In this document: in pieces, positions 16,815 to 25,478 of the stretch
How the letters are laid out: each line of letters starts with the position of its first letter
Numbering within the stretch: the stretch's first letter is position 1
Source of the DNA: Algoriphagus sp.
Lineage (GTDB): Bacteria; Bacteroidota; Bacteroidia; Cytophagales; Cyclobacteriaceae
Direction of reading: 5' to 3'
Assembly: GCF_029254265.1 (NCBI RefSeq)
Contig: NZ_JAQWXX010000073.1
Span: 62,001-126,000, forward strand
Length of the DNA: 64,000 nt
Made by a program: the position numbers and the translations under genes
Notes under the pieces: model-generated
Told to the model about the DNA's origin: nothing
The model's database searches: none
The model's input: the letters and a program-made list of their open reading frames with translations, nothing else

Positions 16815-17519
16815 CTATTTTTTCAATTCGATATATTTCAAAAACTCTTGTCGGGTGTGCTCATCGTGCTGAAATTTTCCTGAATAGAATGAAGTTACAG
16901 TGGAACTGTTTGTATCCTGGACACCACGAGAACTTACACACATGTGGTATGCATCCATGATCACTGCTACGTCCTCGGTTCCTAAAGCTTCTTTCAATTC
17001 ATTACCAATCTGCATAGTCAATCGCTCTTGAACTTGTGGCCTTTTGGAATAATACTGAACAATCCGGTTGATTTTGGAAAGGCCAATAACATCTCCGTTG
17101 GAGATATAAGCAACGTGAGCTTTACCATAAATTGGCACAAAGTGATGCTCGCAATGAGAATGAAATGTGATATCTTTTTCTACCAACATCTCATTATACT
17201 TATACTTATTCTCGAATAGTTTAGCAGCAGGCTTATTCTTGGGATTTAATCCGCTAAAAACCTCTTTCACATACATCTTCGCGACACGGTGCGGCGTTCC
17301 TTGGAGACTGTCATCGGTGAGATCTAACCCCATGATGTGCATGATCTCTCTGAAGTGCTTCTCAATAAGTTCAATTTTCAAGTTGTCATCCATTTCGAAA
17401 GCATCCTCTCTAAGGGGAGTTTCAAAGGAAGTTCCTACATGGTCTTCTCCCAATTCATCAAATGAGGAGTTGGAAATATTAATTCCCATTGTATTCAACA
17501 AAGTTTCTTTCTGTTTCAT
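16815..17519 (-). CDS. folE: GTP cyclohydrolase I
   Basis: This 234-residue protein catalyses GTP to 7,8-dihydroneopterin triphosphate, the first step of folate and biopterin synthesis. Zinc and active-site elements are present: HSHCEHHFVP (about 128-137), GLSKINRIV, RPQVQERLT and CVSSRGVQD. An N-terminal extension of about 45 acidic residues precedes the conserved LIEKHFREI region. The ATG at 17519 lies inside the end of the PTPS-family gene (41-base overlap). A second ATG ten codons later (17489) would shorten the overlap to 11 bases. Both indicate tight coupling with the upstream PTPS-family gene. A terminator follows. Confidence 0.97.
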   Translation of the reverse strand: MKQKETLLNTMGINISNSSFDELGEDHVGTSFETPLREDAFEMDDNLKIELIEKHFREIMHIMGLDLTDDSLQGTPHRVAKMYVKEVFSGLNPKNKPAAKLFENKYKYNEMLVEKDITFHSHCEHHFVPIYGKAHVAYISNGDVIGLSKINRIVQYYSKRPQVQERLTMQIGNELKEALGTEDVAVIMDAYHMCVSSRGVQDTNSSTVTSFYSGKFQHDEHTRQEFLKYIELKK

Positions 17520-17889
17520 AAAGTCGAATCTTTAATTCGAATCTCCGATCAATTTTTTCCCTTAAAATATTCCAAATAACCACTGCAATATTCTCAGCGG
17601 TTGGATTAAGTTTACTGAATTCATCGGTATCCAAGTTTAAATTTTTGTGGTCAAATTTATTTAAAACGTGTTCTTTTATAAGATCACTTAATATTTTCAT
17701 GTCATAGACATATCCAGTATCTGGATCAATTTCCCCAAACAGTTCCACAAACAATTCGTAATTGTGACCATGGAAACTAGGATTGTTACACTTCCCGAAT
17801 ATGGCTTGGTTTTTTTCTTCTGACCAAGAGGGATTGTTTAATCTGTGCGCGGCATTGAAATGCTCTTTTCTGAATACGGATACTTTCAT
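17479..17889 (-). CDS. 6-pyruvoyl-tetrahydropterin synthase / 6-carboxytetrahydropterin synthase family protein
   Basis: This 136-residue protein is of the PTPS/QueD family (PF01242). Zinc-binding His residues are seen in FNAAHRL and FHGHNYEL, the catalytic Cys in FGKCNNPS, and the ending ETERNFVEY is family-typical. It uses the product of GTP cyclohydrolase I, whose gene overlaps its end, so the pair makes either tetrahydrobiopterin precursors or the queuosine/7-deazapurine precursor. No queC or queE is nearby, and an SDR gene follows, which slightly favours a biopterin-type role. An inverted repeat (17915-17950) lies 26 bases upstream and may be its operator. Confidence 0.93.
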   Translation of the reverse strand: MKVSVFRKEHFNAAHRLNNPSWSEEKNQAIFGKCNNPSFHGHNYELFVELFGEIDPDTGYVYDMKILSDLIKEHVLNKFDHKNLNLDTDEFSKLNPTAENIAVVIWNILREKIDRRFELKIRLYETERNFVEYNGN

Positions 17890-17914
17890 TGGATGTTGAA
17901 CCCTGATTATTTAT

Positions 17915-17950
17915 TTTTGTTTAATTTTTATAAAATTTCGTTAAACAAAA
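17915..17950 (-). promoter_or_regulatory. Perfect inverted repeat upstream of the PTPS-folE operon
   Basis: TTTTGTTTAA (17915-17924) and TTAAACAAAA (17941-17950) are perfect 10-base arms separated by 16 bases. The position 26-61 bases before the start codon at 17889 fits a dimeric repressor or activator site overlapping the promoter. The cognate regulator is unknown. No other element is obvious in the 297-base gap to 18187. Confidence 0.6.
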
Positions 17951-18186
17951 TTTCCAAAACCTTGCTATTCAACGAATTATTTTTTCTTTGGAGTTTATAA
18001 ATTTACAGAATAATATTCTGCTATTAACTTTCGTTATTTTTATTGATCCGGATAATAAACCCCAATTTCTTCGAAATAGGTTCCCGGAACCAAATTTCTG
18101 AATTTTTGATTTATAAGATGTATAACCAATAGGTAGACAAATTTCAATCACCAGAAAGTTCTCTACATTCATATTTCTGAATCTCT

Positions 18187-18879
18187 ATGCGACTATCCAT
18201 CTTATTTCTTTCACTACTTGTATTATTTGCGAGTTTTATCCCTACTAATATTGATGCTTCCTTTCCTGAGACAGGCGACAAATCAATCGATTCAATTGAT
18301 AGCATATACGAAAGTTTAAAATCAAAAAATCCTGAATTACCTTCAAAGGAGGTATTCAAGCTAGCCTACATAGGATGGGAAAAATTGGATCAGGAATTAA
18401 AAACTCGAGTTCTAACGATCATTGATTTTAGTCTTCCTTCTACAGAAAAACGCCTTTGGGTGATTGCTCCCGAAGAAAAGGAAGTACTTCTCCACTCGGT
18501 AGTTGCCCATGGAAGAAATTCAGGAGAACTTATGGCGAGTAAGTTTTCGAACAAACCAGAGTCTTATCAAAGCAGCCTTGGTTTCTATATGACTGGAGAG
18601 ACTTATCAAGGAAAACACGGATATTCTTTACGTTTAGATGGCCTTGAAAAAGGTGTTAATGACCAAGCCAGAAACCGAGCAATAGTTATTCACGGTGCAG
18701 ACTATGCAAATGAGTCTTTTGCAAAAATAAACGGAAGGCTAGGGAGAAGTCTAGGTTGTCCGGCCTTACCTTCGGAATTGTCAACCAAAGCAATCAACTT
18801 GATCAAGGACGGTTCACTTTTATTTGTTTTCGCTAAAGACGAAAATTACCTCTCAAGCTCCCAGCTTCTACAACCTTAA
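18187..18879 (+). CDS. Exported murein L,D-transpeptidase catalytic-domain protein (YkuD_2 type)
   Basis: This 230-residue protein has a signal peptide (1-25) and a catalytic domain of the YkuD_2 type (PF13645). The motif is IVIHGADYA (about residues 158-166) followed by GRLGRSLGCPALP with the nucleophilic Cys, equivalent to HGT...SHGCIR in classical YkuD enzymes. It should form or exchange 3-3 peptidoglycan cross-links, or attach proteins to the wall, in the periplasm. Its stop overlaps the stop of the next gene, a different L,D-transpeptidase on the opposite strand, by four bases. Two unrelated LDT families in a tail-to-tail arrangement suggest joint cell-wall function. Confidence 0.9.
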   Translation: MRLSILFLSLLVLFASFIPTNIDASFPETGDKSIDSIDSIYESLKSKNPELPSKEVFKLAYIGWEKLDQELKTRVLTIIDFSLPSTEKRLWVIAPEEKEVLLHSVVAHGRNSGELMASKFSNKPESYQSSLGFYMTGETYQGKHGYSLRLDGLEKGVNDQARNRAIVIHGADYANESFAKINGRLGRSLGCPALPSELSTKAINLIKDGSLLFVFAKDENYLSSSQLLQP

Positions 18880-20501
18880 TTCCTCAAAAATTCTAACACT
18901 TCCTGATCACGATCATAGATATCCGGCCTGAAATAAGCTTTTCCATTCGAATCCGCCCAAAAAGTAAGATAAAGTAATACAACAGGGATTTTCTTTTCCA
19001 AATTCACAATACGCTCGACGTTTTGATGCATAGCTTCATCGATTTTTTTTGAAGTCCATTCTGGATTATCTTTTAGAAGTAATGACGCTAGTTTTATTGG
19101 ATCTTGAACTCTTATACATCCATGACTAAGTGCACGCTCTTCCTTTGTAAATAAAGCTTTCGACGGGGTATCATGTATATAGACGCTATATCGATTTGGA
19201 AACATGAATTTCACTAACCCCAAAGAATTACTTCCACCAGGTTTTTGTCTTATTAGGTAAGGAAATGATTTAGAAGACCAATTAATGGAACCAGGATCAA
19301 CAACTTTTCCCGAATAAGTGATCACTTCCATATTCTTCTGATTCAAATAATTGGGGTTTTTCTTTACAGAAGGAATAATCTCATTTTTAATAATTGAATT
19401 TGGGATATTCCAATATGGGCTAAAAACAATATAACTCATATCTGCCGTAAAGATTGGCGATTCATGATATTGCTTTCCTACTATCACTCTGGCCGAAAAC
19501 AAGGTATCAAGATTATGAATATAGTCTAACTGATAATTTGCGATATTAACCAGTATAAACTCATGATTTATAACTGTATCAGGAAGCCATCTAAGCCGCT
19601 CTAAGTTTACTGAAGCCTTATCTATAAGATCTTCTGGTGAATAGTTGAGTGCCTGACCAGTCAAATTTCCGATGGCTCCATCTGGCTCCATACCATTATT
19701 CTTCTGAAACTCTTTGACTCCTTTCAGCATCGTCGAGTCGTAGCGTTTTTGATCCCAAACAGGATATTGAGATAAATAACCCCAAAAAATCAAACGGTCT
19801 CGAAGAATTGGAATAATTGAATTTTCATCTCCTACTTTAATTGTTTTATCAATTTTTACTCTTTTCCAAGAAAGTGTATCGGACTTGCGAAGCTCATCCA
19901 TTGACCTGATTACCTCTCTTCCCCTTTTGTAAATCACAAAATCAGGATAAAGTTTTTCAAGTTGTCTTCGTATATCAACAGAACTCACACCTTCTTCAAG
20001 CAGTGCGCTATAATCTGCTTTTTTAGGCTTTCGCGTAATATCCCAAGTTGATTCCAAAGCTATTGGATCCACTTTACCGCGCTCCAGATGAGACGCCAAA
20101 TGAAAAAAAGCATCACTTAGAATCAAATCTAAATCTGCTAAATCGCCTGGATTATTTTTAGTTTTATTCTTTTTGTTGTTTTCGAAAGTTTGAAAAAAAG
20201 TCTCTAAAATCTCAAGATTGTAATCTGATGGATTGAGCCCATCAAACTTTGATTGAAGGATTTCAAATCGCATTTCATATGCTAATTCCTTCAAAATCCC
20301 ATTTTCAGACCATACCTCTTCAAAATTTCGATTAGCATAAAAGGTCTGAATCTCGTCCTTGCTTAGTAATGAGGTTCCACGGATTTCGATTTTCTTTCCC
20401 GGCTCATCAGACTCCAACCTAAATCTAATCTGATCGCTGATAGTTGATGAAAAGCCAGTCTGCAGATAAAAAAAACCAAGAATAGCTAATACAATGTTCA
20501 T
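18876..20501 (-). CDS. L,D-transpeptidase, YcbB/LdtD-like
   Basis: This 541-residue exported protein has a signal peptide (1-20), a helical scaffold region with a DPIALESTWDITRKPKK segment and FDGLNPSDY, a peptidoglycan-binding-like motif (MLKGVKEFQKNNGMEPDGAIG, about 255-275), and a C-terminal YkuD domain with YIHDTPSKALF and ALSHGCIRV, where the Cys is the nucleophile. The layout matches LdtD (YcbB), which builds 3-3 cross-links with the peptide stems of peptidoglycan. The ATG at 20501 opens the signal peptide. It converges with the YkuD_2 gene with a four-base stop overlap, and lies nine bases after kdsA on the same strand. Confidence 0.93.
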   Translation of the reverse strand: MNIVLAILGFFYLQTGFSSTISDQIRFRLESDEPGKKIEIRGTSLLSKDEIQTFYANRNFEEVWSENGILKELAYEMRFEILQSKFDGLNPSDYNLEILETFFQTFENNKKNKTKNNPGDLADLDLILSDAFFHLASHLERGKVDPIALESTWDITRKPKKADYSALLEEGVSSVDIRRQLEKLYPDFVIYKRGREVIRSMDELRKSDTLSWKRVKIDKTIKVGDENSIIPILRDRLIFWGYLSQYPVWDQKRYDSTMLKGVKEFQKNNGMEPDGAIGNLTGQALNYSPEDLIDKASVNLERLRWLPDTVINHEFILVNIANYQLDYIHNLDTLFSARVIVGKQYHESPIFTADMSYIVFSPYWNIPNSIIKNEIIPSVKKNPNYLNQKNMEVITYSGKVVDPGSINWSSKSFPYLIRQKPGGSNSLGLVKFMFPNRYSVYIHDTPSKALFTKEERALSHGCIRVQDPIKLASLLLKDNPEWTSKKIDEAMHQNVERIVNLEKKIPVVLLYLTFWADSNGKAYFRPDIYDRDQEVLEFLRN

Positions 20502-20510
20502 ATATTAAGA

Positions 20511-21359
20511 CTACAATACTTGAAAATCCTGGTACTTCCGGCCTAGTTTCCAAGCTTCATGGAGCATTTCCAAAAAGTCTCCCATACGATGAAGAGGGAT
20601 CAAGTTAGGCCCATCACTTAAGGCTTTTGCAGGTTCTGGATGAGTTTCTATAAAAAATCCATCAATTCCGGTTGCCGCCGCCGCTCGAGCCAAAATCGGT
20701 GCAAATTCCCGCTGACCTCCACTGGTACCTCCTTGTCCACCCGGTTGCTGAACGGAATGAGTGATATCAAATACCACAGGTGCAAACTGTCTCATGATCG
20801 GAAGCCCTCTCATATCCACAACCAAATTATGATAGCCTAAAGAGAATCCTCGCTCAGTTAGACATACATTATCATTTCCCGTAGATCGGACTTTTGTTAC
20901 TGCATACTGCATATCCTCTGGCGCCATAAATTGACCGCGTTTTATTTTAACAGCCTTTCCGGTATTTCCAGCTGCCAAAAGCAGATCGGTCTGACGACAG
21001 AGAAAAGCTGGAATCTGAAGTACATCCACTACCTCGGCAACTTCAGCAGCTTGATAACTTTCATGAATATCTGTCACTAATGGAACATTGAGGGCCTTCC
21101 CAACTCGTTGAAGCACCTCCAGCGATTTATCCATTCCTATACTTCGAAAAGAACCTGAGGATGTGCGATTTGCTTTATCAAAAGAGGCTTTAAAAACATA
21201 TGAAAACCCATACAATTCAGCCCATTCTTTTACTTTAGTCCCGATTTCCATACAGATATCAAAGCTCTCCACCGCGCAAGGCCCAGAAAACAAAACCGGC
21301 TTATCTACTCCCAAGATCACATCTTCAGTGATCTTCATAACTTGATTAGTTCTTATCAT
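20511..21359 (-). CDS. kdsA: 3-deoxy-8-phosphooctulonate synthase
   Basis: KdsA condenses phosphoenolpyruvate with arabinose 5-phosphate to KDO 8-phosphate for lipopolysaccharide. Family segments are clear: FSGPCAVES, YVFKASFDKANRTSSGSFRS, VTDIHESYQA, IPAFLCRQTDLL and VFDITHSVQQPGG. The start was taken as the ATG at 21359 (282 residues). A TTG at 21383 and an ATG at 21338 are alternatives, the latter giving a clean 7-base gap to kdsC. It follows kdsC on the same strand with overlapping ends, so the two successive steps of KDO synthesis are coupled. Confidence 0.96.
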   Translation of the reverse strand: MIRTNQVMKITEDVILGVDKPVLFSGPCAVESFDICMEIGTKVKEWAELYGFSYVFKASFDKANRTSSGSFRSIGMDKSLEVLQRVGKALNVPLVTDIHESYQAAEVAEVVDVLQIPAFLCRQTDLLLAAGNTGKAVKIKRGQFMAPEDMQYAVTKVRSTGNDNVCLTERGFSLGYHNLVVDMRGLPIMRQFAPVVFDITHSVQQPGGQGGTSGGQREFAPILARAAAATGIDGFFIETHPEPAKALSDGPNLIPLHRMGDFLEMLHEAWKLGRKYQDFQVL

Positions 21360-21930
21360 TTTCCTTTTGGGATAAATTTTCAATTATAGGGACAAGCAAT
21401 TGACTGGCATGAAGCAGCAAATCGCCGATTTCTCTAAAGACTCCTTTTCCACCGGGAAATCTGGAAACATAATGAGCAAAGGGTTTTACGTATTCTACCG
21501 CATCTGCCGGGCAAATCGCCAAGCCGACCTTCGAAAGGATAGGAATATCGATCAAATCATCTCCGATATAAGCCACTTGATCTGCCTCCAATTCTAAAGT
21601 CTCAAGCACTTCTTCGAGTTTCTTTCCTTTATTCTTCACTCCATGGTAGTGAAAATCAAACTTCAATTCTTCGCATCGATTTTCTACCACTCTTGAGTTA
21701 CGGCCGGTGATTGCCCCCACCATAAATTTATTCCTTCTCAAGTGATTTACGATCAATCCATCTTTGACATCATATTTCTTATACTCAACTTCCATATTAT
21801 CATAGATGATACCACCATCTGTCAATACTCCGTCCACATCTGTGATGAGTAGTTTGATTTTTGAGGCTTTTTCCCAGACTTCATCCGGAATATGAGAAAA
21901 ATATAAGGCAACTATTTTTTCTGTTTCCAT
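21346..21930 (-). CDS. kdsC: 3-deoxy-D-manno-octulosonate 8-phosphate phosphatase (HAD)
   Basis: This 194-residue HAD-superfamily phosphatase has the nucleophile motif LLITDVDGVLTDG at about 27-39, AITGRNS (motif II), KGKKLEEVL (motif III Lys) and YIGDDLIDIPIL (motif IV). It removes the phosphate of KDO 8-phosphate in the cytosol. It is a few residues longer than E. coli KdsC at the N-terminus. It overlaps the downstream kdsA start by about 14 bases and the upstream GNAT-nitrilase gene by 19 bases, so three genes are translationally linked. Confidence 0.94.
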   Translation of the reverse strand: METEKIVALYFSHIPDEVWEKASKIKLLITDVDGVLTDGGIIYDNMEVEYKKYDVKDGLIVNHLRRNKFMVGAITGRNSRVVENRCEELKFDFHYHGVKNKGKKLEEVLETLELEADQVAYIGDDLIDIPILSKVGLAICPADAVEYVKPFAHYVSRFPGGKGVFREIGDLLLHASQLLVPIIENLSQKENDKN

Positions 21931-23453
21931 TGGATCGAATAAAGGTCAAGTCTTCGTTGTTCAAGGTTTCTTACACTTCCTGCTTTTCGTTGCTTGGTCA
22001 ATAAGTCCAAATCAACATCCGCTACAATAATTGTTTCTTCGTTTTCCGAAGCTTGCGCTACTATAGCATCATGCGGAAAAGAAAAGTCAGAAGGTGAGAA
22101 AATTGCTGCTTGGGAATATTGAATATCCATATTCTCAACTTTTGGGAGGTTACCCACAGAACCAGTGATTGCCACGTAGCATTCGTTCTCGATCGCACGT
22201 GATCTGGCGCAGGTATTTACTCGAAGAAAAGCATTCTTGGTATCAGTCCAAAAAGGAACAAATAGAATATCCATTTCCTGCTCAGCAAGAATTCTTCCCA
22301 ACTCAGGAAATTCCACATCATAACAAATCAATATTCCAATTCTTCCAGCATCAGTATCAAAAACATTGATACCATTACCACCCTGCAATCCCCAATAGGA
22401 AGCTTCATCAGGAGTAATATGCAATTTGTATTGTTTGTCTTGAGTACCATCCCTTCGGCATAGGTAACTTACATTTCTAAGTTTCTTTCCATCATATTCG
22501 GGCATAGAACCGGCGATGATATTTACGTTATAGGAAACCGCTAGATCACTCATTCGACTAATAATCTCATCAGTGTAGTCAGCCAAATTTCTAATAGCCT
22601 CTGAGGCATCCATATCATTAAATTCCGCAAGAAGCGGTGCATTAAAAAACTCAGGAAGAAGACAAAAATCAGATTTATATCCAGAAACCGTATCTACGAA
22701 AAACTCAACTTGTTGCATCAAATCATCCACATTGGAGAAACGACGCATTTTCCACTGTACTAATCCAAGTCTGACGATTGACTTCTTGTTTCCAATTAAC
22801 TTTTCGTCCTTTTCATAATAGATATTAATCCATTCCAGGAGAGTAGCATAGGCTCTAGAATCTGTATCAGAAGGCAAATATTTAGTAATAACCTTTCGGA
22901 CGTGAAACTCATTGGCTAATTGAAACGAAAGAACTGGATCAAAAACCTCTTTATTTTTAACTAAGTCGATGTACTTTCTTGGAGTCATCTCATCAGCATA
23001 TTTCGAATAGCCAGGAATACGTCCGCCAGCGATAATTGATCTTAGATTTAAATTCTCGCAGAGTTCCTTTCGGGCATCGTATAATCTTCTGCCAATTCGC
23101 ATCCCACGATAATCGGCATGGACGAATACATCTGTTCCGTAAAGCGTATCTCCTTCATCATCATGGGTATCAAATTTGCCAAAACCGGTGATCTGATCGT
23201 AGGTATGATTATCTCCAAATCGCGCATAATCCACGATTAAGCTCAAAGCCGCAGCTACTACAATCCCATTATCCTCTATACAAATTTGGCCTTCAGGAAA
23301 GGCATTAAGTTGATTTTTTAGTTCTGATTTTGTCCAAGCTCCACCCTGATTTTGATAGATCGATATCATTATTTTGCGGATATCTTCGTAGTCAGAAAGC
23401 TTGATGTTTCGAAGTTTGAGTCTATGCTCGAGTTCTTCTCTGTGTTTGCTCAT
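21912..23453 (-). CDS. GNAT acetyltransferase-carbon-nitrogen hydrolase fusion
   Basis: This 513-residue protein has two domains. Residues about 10-215 form a GNAT-like N-acetyltransferase domain with the acetyl-CoA loop region YRGMRIGRRLYDAR. Residues about 225-505 form a nitrilase-superfamily hydrolase with the Glu-Lys-Cys triad in LLPEFFNAP, DKQYKLHIT and GILICYDVEFPE. Such fusions are known across bacteria, but the reaction is not established to my knowledge; cleavage or transfer of an amide/acyl group is likely. The cytosolic gene overlaps kdsC by 19 bases, so it may be the first gene of the KDO operon. Confidence 0.92.
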   Translation of the reverse strand: MSKHREELEHRLKLRNIKLSDYEDIRKIMISIYQNQGGAWTKSELKNQLNAFPEGQICIEDNGIVVAAALSLIVDYARFGDNHTYDQITGFGKFDTHDDEGDTLYGTDVFVHADYRGMRIGRRLYDARKELCENLNLRSIIAGGRIPGYSKYADEMTPRKYIDLVKNKEVFDPVLSFQLANEFHVRKVITKYLPSDTDSRAYATLLEWINIYYEKDEKLIGNKKSIVRLGLVQWKMRRFSNVDDLMQQVEFFVDTVSGYKSDFCLLPEFFNAPLLAEFNDMDASEAIRNLADYTDEIISRMSDLAVSYNVNIIAGSMPEYDGKKLRNVSYLCRRDGTQDKQYKLHITPDEASYWGLQGGNGINVFDTDAGRIGILICYDVEFPELGRILAEQEMDILFVPFWTDTKNAFLRVNTCARSRAIENECYVAITGSVGNLPKVENMDIQYSQAAIFSPSDFSFPHDAIVAQASENEETIIVADVDLDLLTKQRKAGSVRNLEQRRLDLYSIQWKQKK

Positions 23454-23600
23454 GAGCCAAAATTAGCCAAAACTCTCTAATATTGTGGCATTATCAAATT
23501 CGAATTGATATTAAAGAAATCGTAACTTGCCTTATAGGATTCACCCTTTTGGTATTGATTTAGCTGTAGAAAATCAAAAAAAAATAAGGGCAAATATTTA

Positions 23601-24503
23601 ATGGAACAGGAAATAGAAGCAGTAGCAAAAGAAAAAGCAGAGGGAATTATTGATTGGTTTGAAAAAATCATGAATTTGAGCCTTTTTAATTTGGGAGATT
23701 CCAAATTGACTATAGGACTTATAATTACATTGGTTATTTCCTTCATTATACTTTTTGTGGGCTCCGAGTGGATTCGTAAACTTATCGTCAATAAGATTTT
23801 AAGCCGCTACAGATTGGATTTAGGAACTCGGACCTCTATAGGAACGATGGTTAAGTACTTTTTAATCTTGGCAGGTATTTTTTCTATTCTCCAAACCAAT
23901 GGCCTTGATTTAAGTGCATTTGGAATCTTGGCAGGAGCGGTAGGTGTTGGTATAGGTTTTGGACTCCAAAATATCACCAACAACTTCATTAGTGGATTGA
24001 TTATCCTTTTTGAACAACCAATCAAAGAAGGGGATCGAATAGAAGTTGGGGATGTTTCAGGTGATGTAATTAAAATATCCGCAAGATCAACCATGATCGT
24101 AACAAATGACAACATAAGCATCATCGTACCAAATAGTCAATTTATTGATAGTCAAGTAATAAACTGGTCACATAATGATCGAAATATCCGATTCAACTTC
24201 CCTGTAGGTGTTTCATACAAAGAAGATCCCGAAAAAATAAAACGAATTTTACTTGATGTAGCTAAGCATAATGGTGGGGTTTTGAATTTACCTGAACCAG
24301 ATGTTTTATTTGAGGAATTCGGTGATAGTAGTCTTAATTTTAGCCTTCGGGTTTGGACTTCGGAATATATCAATCGGCCAAAAGTTCTTAAAAGTCAATT
24401 ATATTACGAGATCTTTAGGATATTTAAGGAAGAAAACGTTGAAATACCATTCCCACAACGCGATCTTCACATGAAATCAGGGTTTGAAAATCTAATAAAA
24501 TAA
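23601..24503 (+). CDS. MscS-family mechanosensitive channel
   Basis: This 300-residue inner-membrane protein has membrane segments at about 36-54 and 80-98 and the pore-lining helix with Ala/Gly-rich packing (AGAVGVGIGFGLQ, about 113-125). The conserved MscS beta domain follows (FEQPIKEGDRIEVGDVSGDV) and a cytosolic alpha-beta domain ends with PFPQRDLHM. It should release osmolytes on hypo-osmotic shock. No fused sensor domain is present. It starts 147 bases from the divergent GNAT-nitrilase gene and precedes the DUF6089 barrel gene by 50 bases on the same strand. Confidence 0.93.
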   Translation: MEQEIEAVAKEKAEGIIDWFEKIMNLSLFNLGDSKLTIGLIITLVISFIILFVGSEWIRKLIVNKILSRYRLDLGTRTSIGTMVKYFLILAGIFSILQTNGLDLSAFGILAGAVGVGIGFGLQNITNNFISGLIILFEQPIKEGDRIEVGDVSGDVIKISARSTMIVTNDNISIIVPNSQFIDSQVINWSHNDRNIRFNFPVGVSYKEDPEKIKRILLDVAKHNGGVLNLPEPDVLFEEFGDSSLNFSLRVWTSEYINRPKVLKSQLYYEIFRIFKEENVEIPFPQRDLHMKSGFENLIK

Positions 24504-24553
24504 GTCTAATTTTCAGCTCTAATAAGAAAAAGAGGCTAGAGTAAAGTCTGAAC

Positions 24554-25477
24554 ATGAAAAAACTAATATTTATTTTTCTTTTTTTCTCCACTGCCTCTGC
24601 CTATTCACAAAGCTTCTACAGGTATCGATTTGAAGAACCATGGTCGATATCGGCGAGTATCGGTCCTACCCAATATTTTGGAGAACTCTATTCTTTTTGG
24701 AAGTATAGCGAGGGAGTTCAACCCGATTGGAATGCAAATATAAGTTTCCACTATACCTTTGGCACCCACCTGAGAGCTCGAGGAGATTTCTCTTACATCA
24801 AAATGTCTGGTCAAGACCCGCCATCAGATCCAAGAGCAAATCGTACTCCAAGAAATCTGGACTTTAGAGCTCAAAACTGGGAAGTAACCGGAATAGTGGA
24901 ATATTATCTATATCCAGTCAAAACACCAAACATCAACCGCCCCCTTTGGAATGCGTACTTGTTTGCAGGGGTAGGAATGTCGACAAACAATCCAGAAACC
25001 CAGTTAGATGGAAACTGGGTTGACCTTCGACCGCTACAACTCGAAAATAACCCTTATGAAAGGTATATTTTAGTGATTCCAACAGGACTGGGATTCAAAT
25101 ACAAGTTAAATGTATACATGGATCTGACCTTAGAAGGAAATTACCGATGGACTTTTACAGACTACATGGATGACATTTCTGCATACAATGTATCAGAGTT
25201 TTATTTAGATCTAGTGGATGATTATGTCACTGGAAATAATCCTGATCGACTTAGGCTTGCAATCAGAAATCCGAACTTCATGGATGACAACGGTCTGCCT
25301 GATGTCGATAAAATCCTAAGAAACAATGGCCGAATCCGAAGAGGATCAGGTCTTACCCATAGATACGATGGATACATGACAGTTAATCTTGGTCTTGAAA
25401 TCCACTTGTCTCGAGATATTTTCGACAACTGGATCTTCAGAAACCGAATCAACGAAAAGCGATTCAGATTCTGGTAA
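24554..25477 (+). CDS. DUF6089-type outer-membrane beta-barrel protein
   Basis: This 307-residue protein has a signal peptide (1-20) and repeated amphipathic strands ending in aromatic residues. The start of the mature part (WSISASIGPTQYFGEL) and the GTHLRARGDFSYI segment are like the DUF6089 outer-membrane family common in Bacteroidota. The C-terminus ends in an aromatic residue (RFRFW), fitting barrel insertion. Role is unknown, possibly structural or a gliding/secretion-associated barrel. It follows the MscS gene and converges on the USP gene with only one base between the two ends. Confidence 0.85.
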   Translation: MKKLIFIFLFFSTASAYSQSFYRYRFEEPWSISASIGPTQYFGELYSFWKYSEGVQPDWNANISFHYTFGTHLRARGDFSYIKMSGQDPPSDPRANRTPRNLDFRAQNWEVTGIVEYYLYPVKTPNINRPLWNAYLFAGVGMSTNNPETQLDGNWVDLRPLQLENNPYERYILVIPTGLGFKYKLNVYMDLTLEGNYRWTFTDYMDDISAYNVSEFYLDLVDDYVTGNNPDRLRLAIRNPNFMDDNGLPDVDKILRNNGRIRRGSGLTHRYDGYMTVNLGLEIHLSRDIFDNWIFRNRINEKRFRFW

Positions 25478-25478
25478 G

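Noticed and set aside
18144-18359. Minus-strand open frame opposite the YkuD_2 gene start
   Set aside because: Shadow of the coding frame at 18187-18879; no family resemblance.
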